Part shown: positions 37,484 to 47,641 of the stretch, one piece after another
Numbering within the stretch: position 1 is the stretch's first letter
Layout of the letters: every line of letters starts with the position of its first letter
Assembly (NCBI RefSeq): GCF_001510645.1
Contig: NZ_LMVB01000005.1
Span: forward strand, 1-64,000
Reading direction: 5' to 3'
DNA length: 64,000 nucleotides
DNA from: Paenibacillus sp. FJAT-29882
Lineage (GTDB): Bacteria > Bacillota > Bacilli > Bacillales > DSM-1321
Translations under genes and position numbers: made by a program
The notes under the pieces: generated by a model
The model's database searches: none
Told to the model about the DNA's origin: nothing
What the model saw: the letters and a program-made list of their open reading frames with translations, nothing else

Positions 37484-37530
37484 CGCATCCTGCGGCAACG
37501 TCTGAGTGACCCACATCCTGTGGGCCTCAA
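37484..37530. repeat. Pair of short hairpins beside structured repeat E2
   Basis: GCCGCATCCTGCGGC and CCCACATCCTGTGGG are two adjacent small hairpins sharing the loop ATCCT-like text; the first is enclosed by CAGAC/GTCTG. They lie on the same side of E2 as the hairpin at 31992 does of E1. Confidence 0.6.
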
Positions 37531-37552
37531 CTAAACCTTTGAAGATAACAAA

Positions 37553-37670
37553 GGTAAGTTTCACTGTATCTCACCAATCGGGCTTTTACGGGCAGTTGTC
37601 CCCCACCTACGCTTCTTCGATTCCTCTAAGCCTTGAGGTGGGGTCTTGCTGCCCGTGAATGCGGGATAAA
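37553..37670. repeat. Structured dispersed repeat E2
   Basis: Second copy of the element at 32064-32183. Read on the minus strand it has CGGGCAG/CTGCCCG and CCCCACCT/AGGTGGGG stems with a short unpaired centre, which would form a compact RNA. It lies upstream of the symporter gene and does not touch an open frame. Confidence 0.7.
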
Positions 37671-37783
37671 TTGGAAAGAGCTTACTACAGTTCTTCAAAA
37701 AGTAGATTGTAAAACTGTATTTTACATATGATAATAAACTCTATGTATCTTTATCATTTTTCATGAAAGAAGGATTGGATATT

Positions 37784-39052
37784 TTGAAAAAATTTTTTTC
37801 CAATTATAAATCATCACTTACGTTACTTATCGCAATCATCATTGGTGGTATTGCTGGAGTTGTATTCGGAACAAAAACATCTGTTGTACAACCATTAGGT
37901 GACTTGTTTCTTAATCTAATGTTTATGATGATTGTTCCTCTCGTATTCTTTAGCATAGCAGCGGCCATCGCGAATATGGGCGGTATGCAACGCCTTGGTA
38001 AGATTATGGGGAGTATTTTCATTGTCTTCCTTGGGACGGCAATTATTTCTGCTCTTCTGGCCTTTTTGGGAACAAGTATTATAAATCCATTAGAAGGCAC
38101 AGATACTTCTGCTATTAAAAATTTAATGGCGCAAGCGGAAAAACCAGAAACTTCATTAGAAGATATATCTGCACTTAGCCAACTGGTAAATACCTTTACC
38201 GTTTCTGACTTTTCTTTATTGTTATCTCGAAGCAATATGCTTCAACTCATTGTTTTCTCTGTTCTTTTCGGCCTTGCTACAGCATTGGCAGGGGAAGTGG
38301 CCAAGCCAGTTGCTGCATTTCTAACAGGCGGATCAGCAGTAATGATGAAAATGGTCAAGATCATCATGTATTATGCTCCCATTGGACTTGGCGCCTATTT
38401 TGCAGCAGTGATCGGTCAGCTTGGACCACAGATTCTTGAAGGGTATGCCAGAGGATTTGTTCTTTATCTCGTATTAACTCTTGTGTACTATTTCGGATTC
38501 TTCACGTTATATGCTTATTTTGCGGGGCGCAGTGAAGGTGTTAAGACTTTCTGGAAAAATGCATTTACACCATCCATCACAGCCATCGCTACCTGTTCAA
38601 GTGCTGCCAGCATTCCAGCAAATCTTGAATCTACCCGCAAGATGGGTGTACCAAAGGATATCGCCGAAACAGTGATCCCACTTGGTGCAAACATGCACAA
38701 GGACGGCTCTGTATTTGGCGGTGTATTGAAAATCGTCTTCTTATTTACTTTGTTTGGCAAAGACATGACAAGCCCTTCAAGCATTTTAAGTATTCTTGCT
38801 GTCTCTTTCTTAGTCGGAGCAGTAATGGGTGCAATCCCTGGAGGTGGCATGATTGGCGAAATGCTGATCCTTAGCATTTTTGGCTTTCCACCAAGTGTTC
38901 TGCCGATTATCGCCGTAATTAGTACGATTATTGATGCTCCTGCGACCCTTTTGAACTCAACAGGCAACACAGTATGTGCCATGATGGTCACACGACTTGT
39001 TGAAGGGAAGAATTGGTTGAAGAAGTCTTTTTCAAGAAGTGAAACCGTATAA
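37784..39052 (+). CDS. Sodium/proton glutamate or dicarboxylate symporter (DAACS family)
   Basis: A 422-residue membrane transporter of the GltP/GltT/DctP family. The serine-rich loop is TCSSAASIP, the TM7 motif NMHKDGS replaces the common NMDGT, and GGGMIGEMLIL with IDAPATLLNSTGNTVCAMMV follow. The family imports glutamate, aspartate or C4-dicarboxylates with Na+ or H+. The NMHKDGS variant is typical of a Firmicute subgroup for which specificity is less clear. The TTG at 37784 is nine bases from GAAGGA; the ATG at 37763 has no binding site, so I choose TTG. Confidence 0.87.
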   Translation: MKKFFSNYKSSLTLLIAIIIGGIAGVVFGTKTSVVQPLGDLFLNLMFMMIVPLVFFSIAAAIANMGGMQRLGKIMGSIFIVFLGTAIISALLAFLGTSIINPLEGTDTSAIKNLMAQAEKPETSLEDISALSQLVNTFTVSDFSLLLSRSNMLQLIVFSVLFGLATALAGEVAKPVAAFLTGGSAVMMKMVKIIMYYAPIGLGAYFAAVIGQLGPQILEGYARGFVLYLVLTLVYYFGFFTLYAYFAGRSEGVKTFWKNAFTPSITAIATCSSAASIPANLESTRKMGVPKDIAETVIPLGANMHKDGSVFGGVLKIVFLFTLFGKDMTSPSSILSILAVSFLVGAVMGAIPGGGMIGEMLILSIFGFPPSVLPIIAVISTIIDAPATLLNSTGNTVCAMMVTRLVEGKNWLKKSFSRSETV

Positions 39053-39060
39053 TGTATGAA

Positions 39061-39110
39061 AAGAGGATGTCTCGAAGGGTCAATACCCTTCGAGACATCC
39101 TCTTTTTTTC
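39061..39110. terminator. Terminator after the symporter gene (reduced repeat form)
   Basis: GAGGATGTCTCGAAGGGT pairs perfectly with ACCCTTCGAGACATCCTC around CAAT, followed by TTTTTTT on the plus strand. The arms GAGGATGTCTC and GGGTC are those flanking the large dispersed repeats, without their interior. Confidence 0.9.
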
Positions 39111-39165
39111 TTAATGAATTTCGAACGCTACATATTATGGTGAAAAAGTGTTCCACGTGAAACAG

Positions 39166-39283
39166 AGTTGTCCTAAAGGAAGAGCCTGGCCTCACCACTC
39201 TATACACCATTTATTATGTCATTAACTCGTATTATAAACGATATATTGTAGGGGTCTGACTCGTTCGTTATCGGACAGCACCA
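39166..39283. repeat. Dispersed palindromic repeat B3
   Basis: GTTGTCCTAAAGGAAGAGCCTGGCCTCACCACTC on the left in pieces and GGGGTCTGACTCG...CGGACAGC on the right; the interior CTATACACCATTTATTATG faces ATTATAAACGATATATTG. Lies between the convergent symporter and rRNA methyltransferase genes. Confidence 0.75.
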
Positions 39284-39292
39284 TTTTGGTTA

Positions 39293-40477
39293 TCACTTCA
39301 GTTTTCTAATAAAAACAACCTTCAAATAATTTCCTTCTTTGAATTCCTTAATCGTATGATAATCATCTGGTAACGAAAATTGCTCTTCTATTTTATATGT
39401 AAATCCACTTTCTTTAAATGCTGCGTCGATGAAACTTTTGAATTTTTTCATATCAAAGGAGCTACTGTTGGTAGAGGCGACTATTACTCCCTCATCCTCT
39501 GTGATTGCGATTGTATCCTTTAATAGATTCTTGTAATCCTTGGCTGCACTAAAGGTAAATTTCTTTGATTTAGCAAAGCTTGGTGGGTCAAGGATCACCA
39601 TATCAAACATTAAGTTCTTCTTGATTGCATATTTAAAATAATTGAACACATCCATCACAACAATATTCTGCTCTTCAGGGTTAATACCATTAATGCTAAA
39701 TTGCTCACTCGTTTTTGGCAGGCTGCGATTAGCAAGGTCAACACTTGTTGTTTTAATCGCTCCACCCACTGCTGCAAAAACAGAAAAAGCTCCTGTATAA
39801 GAAAACATATTCAGCACTGTTTTCCCTTTTGCATATGTATCACGAATGGTCTTTCTGACTTCCCTTTGATCAAGGAATACACCAACCATAGCTCCATCAT
39901 TTAAATACACAGCGAAATTCACACCGTTCTCTTTAACAATCAGCGGAAATTCAGGCGCTTCTCCCATGACGAAATCATCTTCGTCCATATACTGCCCCTT
40001 CGTATCGAAGCGTTTCTTTTGATACACTGATTTAACCACAACACTATTAAGCAAGGCTTTTAGCACAAGCTCTTTAAATGAGTAAATTCCCGCACTATAC
40101 CAACTCAACACAAAGTGACCATCATAATAGTCAATGATTAAGCCGCCAATGCCGTCGCCTTCGCCATTAAAAATTCGAAAAGCGGTCGTATTAGGATCTT
40201 CAAAAAACGATTTTCTTAACGCAATCGCCTTTTGCAGCTTCTTATCAAAAAAGGACTGGTTCACATCTTCCGATTCACTATGCGTAAGAATCCAGCCAAT
40301 TCCTTTGTTTTGAATGCCATAATATCCTTTACCTAGAAATTGCCCTTTCTCATCTGTTACTCTGATGATTTTTCCCTCTTCTTTGAGGTCTTGGCTGTTT
40401 ATCACAGCATCTTTTTCAATTAACGGATATCCCTTAACTATCTTATTGGTGAAGCTGTTTTTAATTTTTATATTCAT
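39293..40477 (-). CDS. Class I SAM-dependent rRNA methyltransferase (RlmI/YwbD-like)
   Basis: A 394-residue protein with an N-terminal PUA-type RNA-binding domain (VKGYPLIEKDAV...GYYGIQNKGIGWIL) and a C-terminal methyltransferase. Key parts are GVFLDQREVRKTIRD, the SAM loop VLNMFSYTGAFSVFAAVGGA, TSVDLANRSL, and the target-cytosine motif LDPPSFAKSK. The family makes m5C in 23S rRNA in E. coli (RlmI); the Bacillus member is YwbD. The exact target here is not proven. The ATG at 40477 is eight bases from AAGGA. Confidence 0.87.
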   Translation of the reverse strand: MNIKIKNSFTNKIVKGYPLIEKDAVINSQDLKEEGKIIRVTDEKGQFLGKGYYGIQNKGIGWILTHSESEDVNQSFFDKKLQKAIALRKSFFEDPNTTAFRIFNGEGDGIGGLIIDYYDGHFVLSWYSAGIYSFKELVLKALLNSVVVKSVYQKKRFDTKGQYMDEDDFVMGEAPEFPLIVKENGVNFAVYLNDGAMVGVFLDQREVRKTIRDTYAKGKTVLNMFSYTGAFSVFAAVGGAIKTTSVDLANRSLPKTSEQFSINGINPEEQNIVVMDVFNYFKYAIKKNLMFDMVILDPPSFAKSKKFTFSAAKDYKNLLKDTIAITEDEGVIVASTNSSSFDMKKFKSFIDAAFKESGFTYKIEEQFSLPDDYHTIKEFKEGNYLKVVFIRKLK

Positions 40478-40586
40478 TTGTAACATCCTTTAAAATAATT
40501 TTCACGCTTCTTTCTATCATCTCATGCATAGCAGGAAAAATGCAAAGTGGTTTAAGCATTTTATTGGCATTACCAGATATCTTTTT

Positions 40587-40646
40587 TGAAAAAAAAGAGA
40601 GAATGTCTCATTAGGGATAGTCCTTGAAACACTCTCTTTTCTTAAT
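40587..40646 (-). terminator. Terminator of the EIIC-like permease gene
   Basis: On the minus strand AAAGAGAGTGTTTCAAGGA pairs with the later TGAGACATTCTCTCTTT, followed by a T run. It lies about 50 bases after the permease stop codon. Confidence 0.75.
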
Positions 40647-40693
40647 ATCATTTTATTTGTAAGTAATGCCTCTATTTACAATGGGATAGTCTT

Positions 40694-41710
40694 TTATTGA
40701 ATTTCCATTCTCAAGTCGCCAACTTTTACCCAGCCAACTATTTTAACTGCTTTATATAAACCAAGAGTTATTGCAATGGGCAAGACAACACCTGTTGCCA
40801 TGTAAATTAAAAAGGCACTTACTCCTTGTGTTGATACGATATTGATTGGTGCGATCAATGAATTCAATCCTAATCCAGCAATCTCATAGGAGACTTGAAA
40901 GTCAAACCCTAGTGTTGCAATGGGTGCACAAATGATCGCTGCCACAAACGGTGGAATAATAAGCAGTGGGTTTTTTACGATATTTGGGAACTGAACCTTT
41001 GGTGTGATTAATGATTGCGCCAAAAAGCCACCCAAATCATTTTGTTTCATCGACATAACCGTAAATCCTACAAACTGAATGGTACAGCCAATTAAAGCAG
41101 CCGCACTTGACACAGGATCTAACTGCAGTGCCATTGCAATGGCTGCAGATGATGCCGGTGACATTAAAAGCATACTAAACACTAAAGATATGACCATCGG
41201 AGCAATAAGCGGTGACCCTTGAACCGATGCTGTAATGGCTGCGCTCAATTTTTGTATTAGTGGTGTCGTAACTGCTGCTAGACCGACACCTGAAACACCG
41301 CCAACAAGAATGGCTGCAAATGGAATGGCTACCATATCGAGTTTCGTACGTCCAATAACCCATTTGCCTACAATTGTTGCAACAACCGCGGCTAATACGG
41401 CACTGATTGGCTGACCTGTGACAATGGTAAACGCCCCTTCAGCCGTTTGATGAATGGCCGCCCCGCCAATCGTGCTACAGGCCATTGCACTAAAGATGAC
41501 CAGTGTATTACCGCCTAGCTGATAGGCAATTCCAGCACCAAGTGCAGGAGCAAGTAACATTTTCGTTGCTCCTCCTATCGTAACAAATGCTTCCCAGCCG
41601 AGTAGCCCACCAAATGATTCAAACAAGAGCCCGATCCCAAGTGTTACCAATACCGCATTAGCAATTCCCGCCGAAGCCTTACTTACATGTTCAACCCAAT
41701 TCCATTTCAT
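40694..41710 (-). CDS. Stand-alone PTS EIIC-like membrane protein (PfoR-type)
   Basis: About 338 residues and eight or more hydrophobic segments rich in Ala, Gly and Ile. It matches the EIIC_2/PfoR group by eye (GLLGWEAFVTIGGATKMLLAPALGAGIAYQLGGNTLVIFSAMA; LMSPASSAAIAMALQLDPVSSAAALIGCTIQFVGF). Members lack the EIIA and EIIB parts needed for phosphotransfer, and none is nearby, so transport or regulation through PTS is unproven. The start at 41710 (second in-frame Met) is nine bases from GGGAGA. I see no gene in 41720-42045. Confidence 0.75.
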   Translation of the reverse strand: MKWNWVEHVSKASAGIANAVLVTLGIGLLFESFGGLLGWEAFVTIGGATKMLLAPALGAGIAYQLGGNTLVIFSAMACSTIGGAAIHQTAEGAFTIVTGQPISAVLAAVVATIVGKWVIGRTKLDMVAIPFAAILVGGVSGVGLAAVTTPLIQKLSAAITASVQGSPLIAPMVISLVFSMLLMSPASSAAIAMALQLDPVSSAAALIGCTIQFVGFTVMSMKQNDLGGFLAQSLITPKVQFPNIVKNPLLIIPPFVAAIICAPIATLGFDFQVSYEIAGLGLNSLIAPINIVSTQGVSAFLIYMATGVVLPIAITLGLYKAVKIVGWVKVGDLRMEIQ

Positions 41711-42045
41711 CTTGTTCACTCTCCCGTTTTGCTTATATTCTAGTTGGTATAAGATAAATAATTAGCTCGTTTATTTTGTGAGTGAGTGGTAAACGTATCA
41801 TACCAGTGTACCTTGTTGAATAACATGAACAATAGAACGAAAACATTCATTTTATATACGGTCACTTCAATCCCATTTAACATAGTAAGAAAATATAATT
41901 CCTGTTGTTTATATCTATGTTTCAAACGACTAAAATCTCCCTAATATTGTATATCAATATACTATTATAATATTCAGAAAATGTAAATAATTATTTTCCT
42001 TGACAACGCTACCAAAGTTATAATCTAAATATATTAATATGAACT

Positions 42046-42654
42046 TTAATAAAAAAGACCCAAATACGGGTCTTTTCTTACTAATTCATTTTCCATATCC
42101 ATTAAGTTTGCAAAGAAATCTACTGTAAAATCATAAAATAACTGTTCAGTAGGTAAGAGCCGACGTTCCTTTGAAATAATAATTCCAACATTTCTCCTTA
42201 CTACAGGTTCAACGATTGGGACCTTGACTGCATCGTGCGGAAGGCTATCCATTAAGGTAATTTCAGGTATTAAAGTAATCCCAAATCCTGCAGCTAGCGC
42301 CCCATAAAGCGGCACAATATTTTGCACTTCAAAAACAACCCGCGGTGTAAACCCAATTGACCCGCATGACTTAATAAAGATCTCACGTAAGACACGCCCT
42401 CAGGAAACAAAATGTAGCCTTCTCCCTGTAACTCCCTCCATCAAATAGAAGATCGATTCGTAAGTGAATGTGTAATTGGCAGGAGAGCTATAATTCCATT
42501 GTCAAATAACACTTCGCCCTAACCCTTCTTCTCATCATGTGACAAAGGACCAAGAAAGACTATTTCGATTTCCGCCATTGCTATTTCAGCTATATAAGCC
42601 GCATTATGAATTGTGCTTGATTAAAATAAAATCTTGAATTTGCCCTAGTTTCAT
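42046..42654 (-). pseudogene. Broken LysR-family regulator next to gdhA
   Basis: Only the last 93 codons remain open (VQNIVPLYGALAAGFGITLIPEITLMDSL), a typical LysR effector-domain end. Further upstream, in shifting frames, are recognisable pieces: EIEIVFLGPLSHDEKKG, FDNGIIALLPINHSLTNRS, GEGYILFPEG and GFTPRVVFEVQN. At 42654 a MKLGQIQDFILIKHNS start resembles the LysR N-terminus, then the helix-turn-helix and linker are deleted. Several stops and frameshifts confirm inactivation. Divergent placement to gdhA suggests it once controlled that gene. Confidence 0.85.
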
Positions 42655-42771
42655 AATGTAAACCATCTTTCATCTCAAAAAGGCATGATTTTTATCTATT
42701 ATTCAGATTGTTAAGGTTACCCGTAAGCGATAAACTATATTCAAAGCAAAAGTAAATTATTTAAGGAGTGA

Positions 42772-44157
<1,386 letters not shown>

Positions 44158-44177
44158 TTCGAATCGATTTATGTTAT

Positions 44178-44212
44178 ACAGCCCAAAACAGATTATCCTG
44201 CTTTGGGCTGTA
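44178..44212 (+). terminator. Terminator of gdhA
   Basis: ACAGCCCAAA and TTTGGGCTGT pair perfectly around a 14-base loop, followed by ATTTATTT. It lies about 20 bases after the gdhA stop codon. Confidence 0.85.
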
Positions 44213-44345
44213 TTTATTTAGCGTGCAATTTTATCAGCCGTTTCACGTACTCTATCAGCCTATTCACAAATAAAGGATGCTCCCCCTATCTGAACACTTA
44301 TGAAGTTGTTATTAATCGCTGCAACGATATTTGAAGAAAAAATAA

Positions 44346-44468
44346 AAGAGGTTGTCTCATAACGAAAGAGTCAGACCTCACACCTACTATATACTGTTTA
44401 AGACGTGAACATGACACAATAAACGGTGTGTAGAGTGTGAGGGCAGACTCTTTTTTAGACAATCTCTT
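44346..44468. repeat. Dispersed palindromic repeat B4
   Basis: Outer arms AGAGGTTGTCTCATAACGAAAGAGTC and GACTCTTTTTTAGACAATCTCT pair over most of their length. The interior CACACCTACTATATACTGTTTA faces AATAAACGGTGTGTAGAGTGTGAGG. Lies between convergent gdhA and the sensor kinase. Confidence 0.85.
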
Positions 44469-44477
44469 CAGTTTAGA

Positions 44478-46727
44478 TTACATCGTATTTATTTTCACAG
44501 TAACCTTAAATAAATCTCCATCAATTTCAAGATCTAAATCACCGCCATGCATATCCATAATGGACTTAGCAATGGCGAGCCCTAGTCCTGATCCCTCTGT
44601 ATGACGCGACGTATCGCCTCGTTTAAATCGTTCAAACATTTCATCGACACTGTCGCCAAGCTCGTACTTTGTCACATTTTTAAACGTAATCACGGCTTGA
44701 TTGTTCATTTTTTCAACGGAAATATAAACTCTTGTATGTTCCATTGAATACTTCAAAGTGTTACCAATCAGATTGTCAAACACCCGCCATATCTTCTGGC
44801 CATCAACAACGGCATATACAGGATGATCTGGGCAATTCACACGAAATTGTAGCTTTGAATTCTTTATGGCTTCATCATGTTCGGCAAGCGCTTGCTGAAG
44901 AAGCTGAACGATATCCGCCTGTTCCTTGTTAAGATTAATACTGCCACTTGCCATTTTTGAAGCTTCGAAAAGATCTTCAATCAATCCTTGCAACCGCTTG
45001 GATTTTCGATTGACGATTTCAATATAAGCATTCCGATCTTCGTCTGTTAGATTCGGATTCCTCAACAACTCAGAATAAGTAATAATCGACGTAAGCGGTG
45101 TACGTAAATCATGACTAACATTCGTAATTAATTCCGTCTTTAATCGTTCACTTTTGGCCTGTTCAGTCTTTGAAGATTTAACCCCTTGTTTCATCGTGTT
45201 AATATCTCGAGCTAAGCCAGCTAGTACAGATTTCCCTTTCACCTGTATCTCACCGTTCATATTTCCATTTACAAGCTCATTCGTATGCTTAATGATCCTA
45301 TTAAAATAACCGATACGATTAAATATATACAATACGGTCGGCAATCCTACAAGTAATAAACCTAGGACATAACCGATAATAAGCGAAGGTTCCCAAACAA
45401 CGGCAGCAAATGCAAAACCACAGGTGAAAATAATGAATAGGATAATCATAATCCGGACCCCGACACTTTTATAGAGAAATGACTGCTGCAATGCTCTAAA
45501 CAAACGAGATAGGAGGGATCGTTCCCATTCAGCTTTTAGATGATTGCTACCTTTTTTATAGGTATTGATTAGTTCAACTGCCTGGAGCATAACCAACACA
45601 ATCATACATATTGTAATGGCAAAAAGCCCAAGTAGATCGATTACCCAATCGATGCTATTGTCATATCCATACCCATAAGAGCCTAAATTGCCATAACTGC
45701 CAGGTTTCATATTGAAGGCCAAAGTTGGTAAAGCAAACGTCATAGTAATTCCGAAAATAACCACCCTGAGATCTACTGGAACCCGCTCATAATAATTTAG
45801 CCACATAGCTCCCGTCATCCGCTGAAACGGCCTTATTTTTTTATAAAAATAGAGGCATAAACAGATTGACAGAACAGTAAGCCCAAGAACTAGATAAAAA
45901 TAAGCTTTATCAATCTGAAAGTCTTTGTAATCTTGAATCACTGGATTTGCTGCTGGAATAGATTTCGAAACGGCTATTTTCCCCTCAAACTGTTTATCGG
46001 CTCCTATTCTTGGAATATCAGATAATAATTCTAATTCTGAATCATAACTTCCTGGTGTTAGATAATCATATTTATTGGAAGGAAATGTCCGTACATACCG
46101 CATACTTTTATTCGTAAAAATCTCATTGATATTGTCGTTTCCATCCATATTCACATTTGTGAACACTTTACCAGTTGAAGTATCTTTAAGGTAGTACCGG
46201 AACACATCTTTATACTTATTTAATACATTACGATAATTCAGTTCGCGCTCTTTGAAGTAACGATCTACCTGTTGCTCTTTTTCCTTGCGAATCTTAGCTT
46301 CTACATATTCATCACTATTAAAGTTTTTCGTTATATCTGCTATTTTTCTATCACGTTCTTTTGTGTAAGCTTCAGCTGATTCCTTATTTCCCACAACATT
46401 CGCATCAGAAATCCGACTCTCGTATTGATTTTTAATTGTTTGAATCTGCTCAGACAGGCCCCCATACCGATAACGATGTTCTTCAATTTCCTCAGGTGCC
46501 ACAACAAGATCTCTTTTTACATCATCTGCTGTTACGTCATTTAATTCTAGTAAGTTAAGAGTATCGACAAATTGACTGAAATGATCTTCAAAAAAACCCG
46601 TTTCATAATAATCCTTGTTTATATACTGTCTTCCTTGATCGGCAATAAAAAATACCCCTTTTAGACCAATCACAAATAGTACCAACCATATAATTAATGG
46701 ATAACTATTTCTCCATCTTATACCCAA
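44478..46727 (-). CDS. Membrane sensor histidine kinase
   Basis: A 749-residue kinase. A first transmembrane helix (about 10-30) is followed by a roughly 240-residue outside domain, very charged and helical, then a cluster of helices (275-295, 320-338, 360-385, 425-445, 450-470), a HAMP-like segment, HisKA with phospho-acceptor His539 in LITNVSHDLRTPLT, and HATPase motifs (FDNLIGNTLKYS, GSGLGLAIAKS). The many central helices are unusual for a kinase of this type. Overlaps the end of the regulator gene by 23 bases. The signal is unknown. The nearest named system is not clear to me. Confidence 0.9.
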   Translation of the reverse strand: MGIRWRNSYPLIIWLVLFVIGLKGVFFIADQGRQYINKDYYETGFFEDHFSQFVDTLNLLELNDVTADDVKRDLVVAPEEIEEHRYRYGGLSEQIQTIKNQYESRISDANVVGNKESAEAYTKERDRKIADITKNFNSDEYVEAKIRKEKEQQVDRYFKERELNYRNVLNKYKDVFRYYLKDTSTGKVFTNVNMDGNDNINEIFTNKSMRYVRTFPSNKYDYLTPGSYDSELELLSDIPRIGADKQFEGKIAVSKSIPAANPVIQDYKDFQIDKAYFYLVLGLTVLSICLCLYFYKKIRPFQRMTGAMWLNYYERVPVDLRVVIFGITMTFALPTLAFNMKPGSYGNLGSYGYGYDNSIDWVIDLLGLFAITICMIVLVMLQAVELINTYKKGSNHLKAEWERSLLSRLFRALQQSFLYKSVGVRIMIILFIIFTCGFAFAAVVWEPSLIIGYVLGLLLVGLPTVLYIFNRIGYFNRIIKHTNELVNGNMNGEIQVKGKSVLAGLARDINTMKQGVKSSKTEQAKSERLKTELITNVSHDLRTPLTSIITYSELLRNPNLTDEDRNAYIEIVNRKSKRLQGLIEDLFEASKMASGSINLNKEQADIVQLLQQALAEHDEAIKNSKLQFRVNCPDHPVYAVVDGQKIWRVFDNLIGNTLKYSMEHTRVYISVEKMNNQAVITFKNVTKYELGDSVDEMFERFKRGDTSRHTEGSGLGLAIAKSIMDMHGGDLDLEIDGDLFKVTVKINTM

Positions 46728-47400
46728 TTCCCCATACCACCTTTAAATATCTTGGATTTTTCGGATCAATTTCAATTTTTTCACGGATTTTTCGAATATG
46801 TACGGCAACTGTATTTTCCGCATTATAGCCTGGCTCTTTCCAAACACGTTCATAAATGTCTTGAATCGAGAAAACCCGTCCTGGATGATTCATCAATAGC
46901 TCAACAATTCTATATTCTATCGGCGTCAACTTTACTGCCTCTCCATTGACCTCTACAACCTTCGCTTCCGGATCCAGAGTCAGTCCGTTTAAATCGATGA
47001 CCTTATTGCTGTCTTCATACGTCCCAAGTGTCACATACCTACGGAGCTGCGATTTAACGCGAGCTATTAACTCAAGCGGATTAAAAGGCTTTGTGACATA
47101 ATCATCTGCACCAACTTGAAGCCCCAATACTTTATCGGTATCTTCGCTTTTTGCACTTAAAATAATAATCGGGATATTCTTTTGTTCACGAATTTTGAAA
47201 GTTGCCGCAATCCCATCCATTCTTGGCATCATCACATCTAGGATAATCAGGTGAATCGGCTGCTCATCCAACTTTTCTATAGCCTCAATACCATCACAAG
47301 CTTGAATGACTTTAATGCCTTCATATTTCAAATATATTTCGATCGCATCGCGAATTTCTTTTTCATCATCTACTACCAATACAGAAAATAGTTTTGTCAT
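46705..47400 (-). CDS. OmpR-family response regulator
   Basis: A 231-residue regulator. Receiver: VLVVDDEKEIRDAI, phospho-acceptor Asp55 in LIILDVMMPRMDG, Lys in YVTKPFNPLELIARV. Output: winged helix with EYRIVELLMNHPGRVFSIQDIYERVW and NTVAVHIRKIREKIE. Partner of the kinase encoded downstream in the same transcript. The ATG at 47400 is nine bases from AAAGGAG; a GTG nine bases upstream is too close to that site. Confidence 0.93.
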   Translation of the reverse strand: MTKLFSVLVVDDEKEIRDAIEIYLKYEGIKVIQACDGIEAIEKLDEQPIHLIILDVMMPRMDGIAATFKIREQKNIPIIILSAKSEDTDKVLGLQVGADDYVTKPFNPLELIARVKSQLRRYVTLGTYEDSNKVIDLNGLTLDPEAKVVEVNGEAVKLTPIEYRIVELLMNHPGRVFSIQDIYERVWKEPGYNAENTVAVHIRKIREKIEIDPKNPRYLKVVWGIGYKMEK

Positions 47401-47553
47401 TTTTTTCACACTCCTTTCTTTACTATAGCAGAGTTAGTTTGAATTAATTTACATTCTAAAGGGTAAATCTTAACATTTACTTACTAGAATTCTTAAGAAT
47501 TTCTTAAGGTTTTAAAGTAGCACTATCTAGGGTACAATTTGAGGTAACTCGGT

Positions 47554-47607
47554 TTATACAACACCTATCTGGCGTTAAAACGCCACCATCTACCATGAAG
47601 GATTAAT
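47554..47607 (+). repeat. 54-bp direct repeat, left copy, flanking the amylase gene
   Basis: Matches 49139-49192 at 46 of 54 positions. Contains the hairpin TGGCGTTAAAACGCCA and ends ATGAAGGATTAAT. It lies 34 bp before the amylase start. Confidence 0.75.
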
Positions 47608-47641
47608 CGTGTATAAAGAAGTGTCGAGATGAGGGATAATC

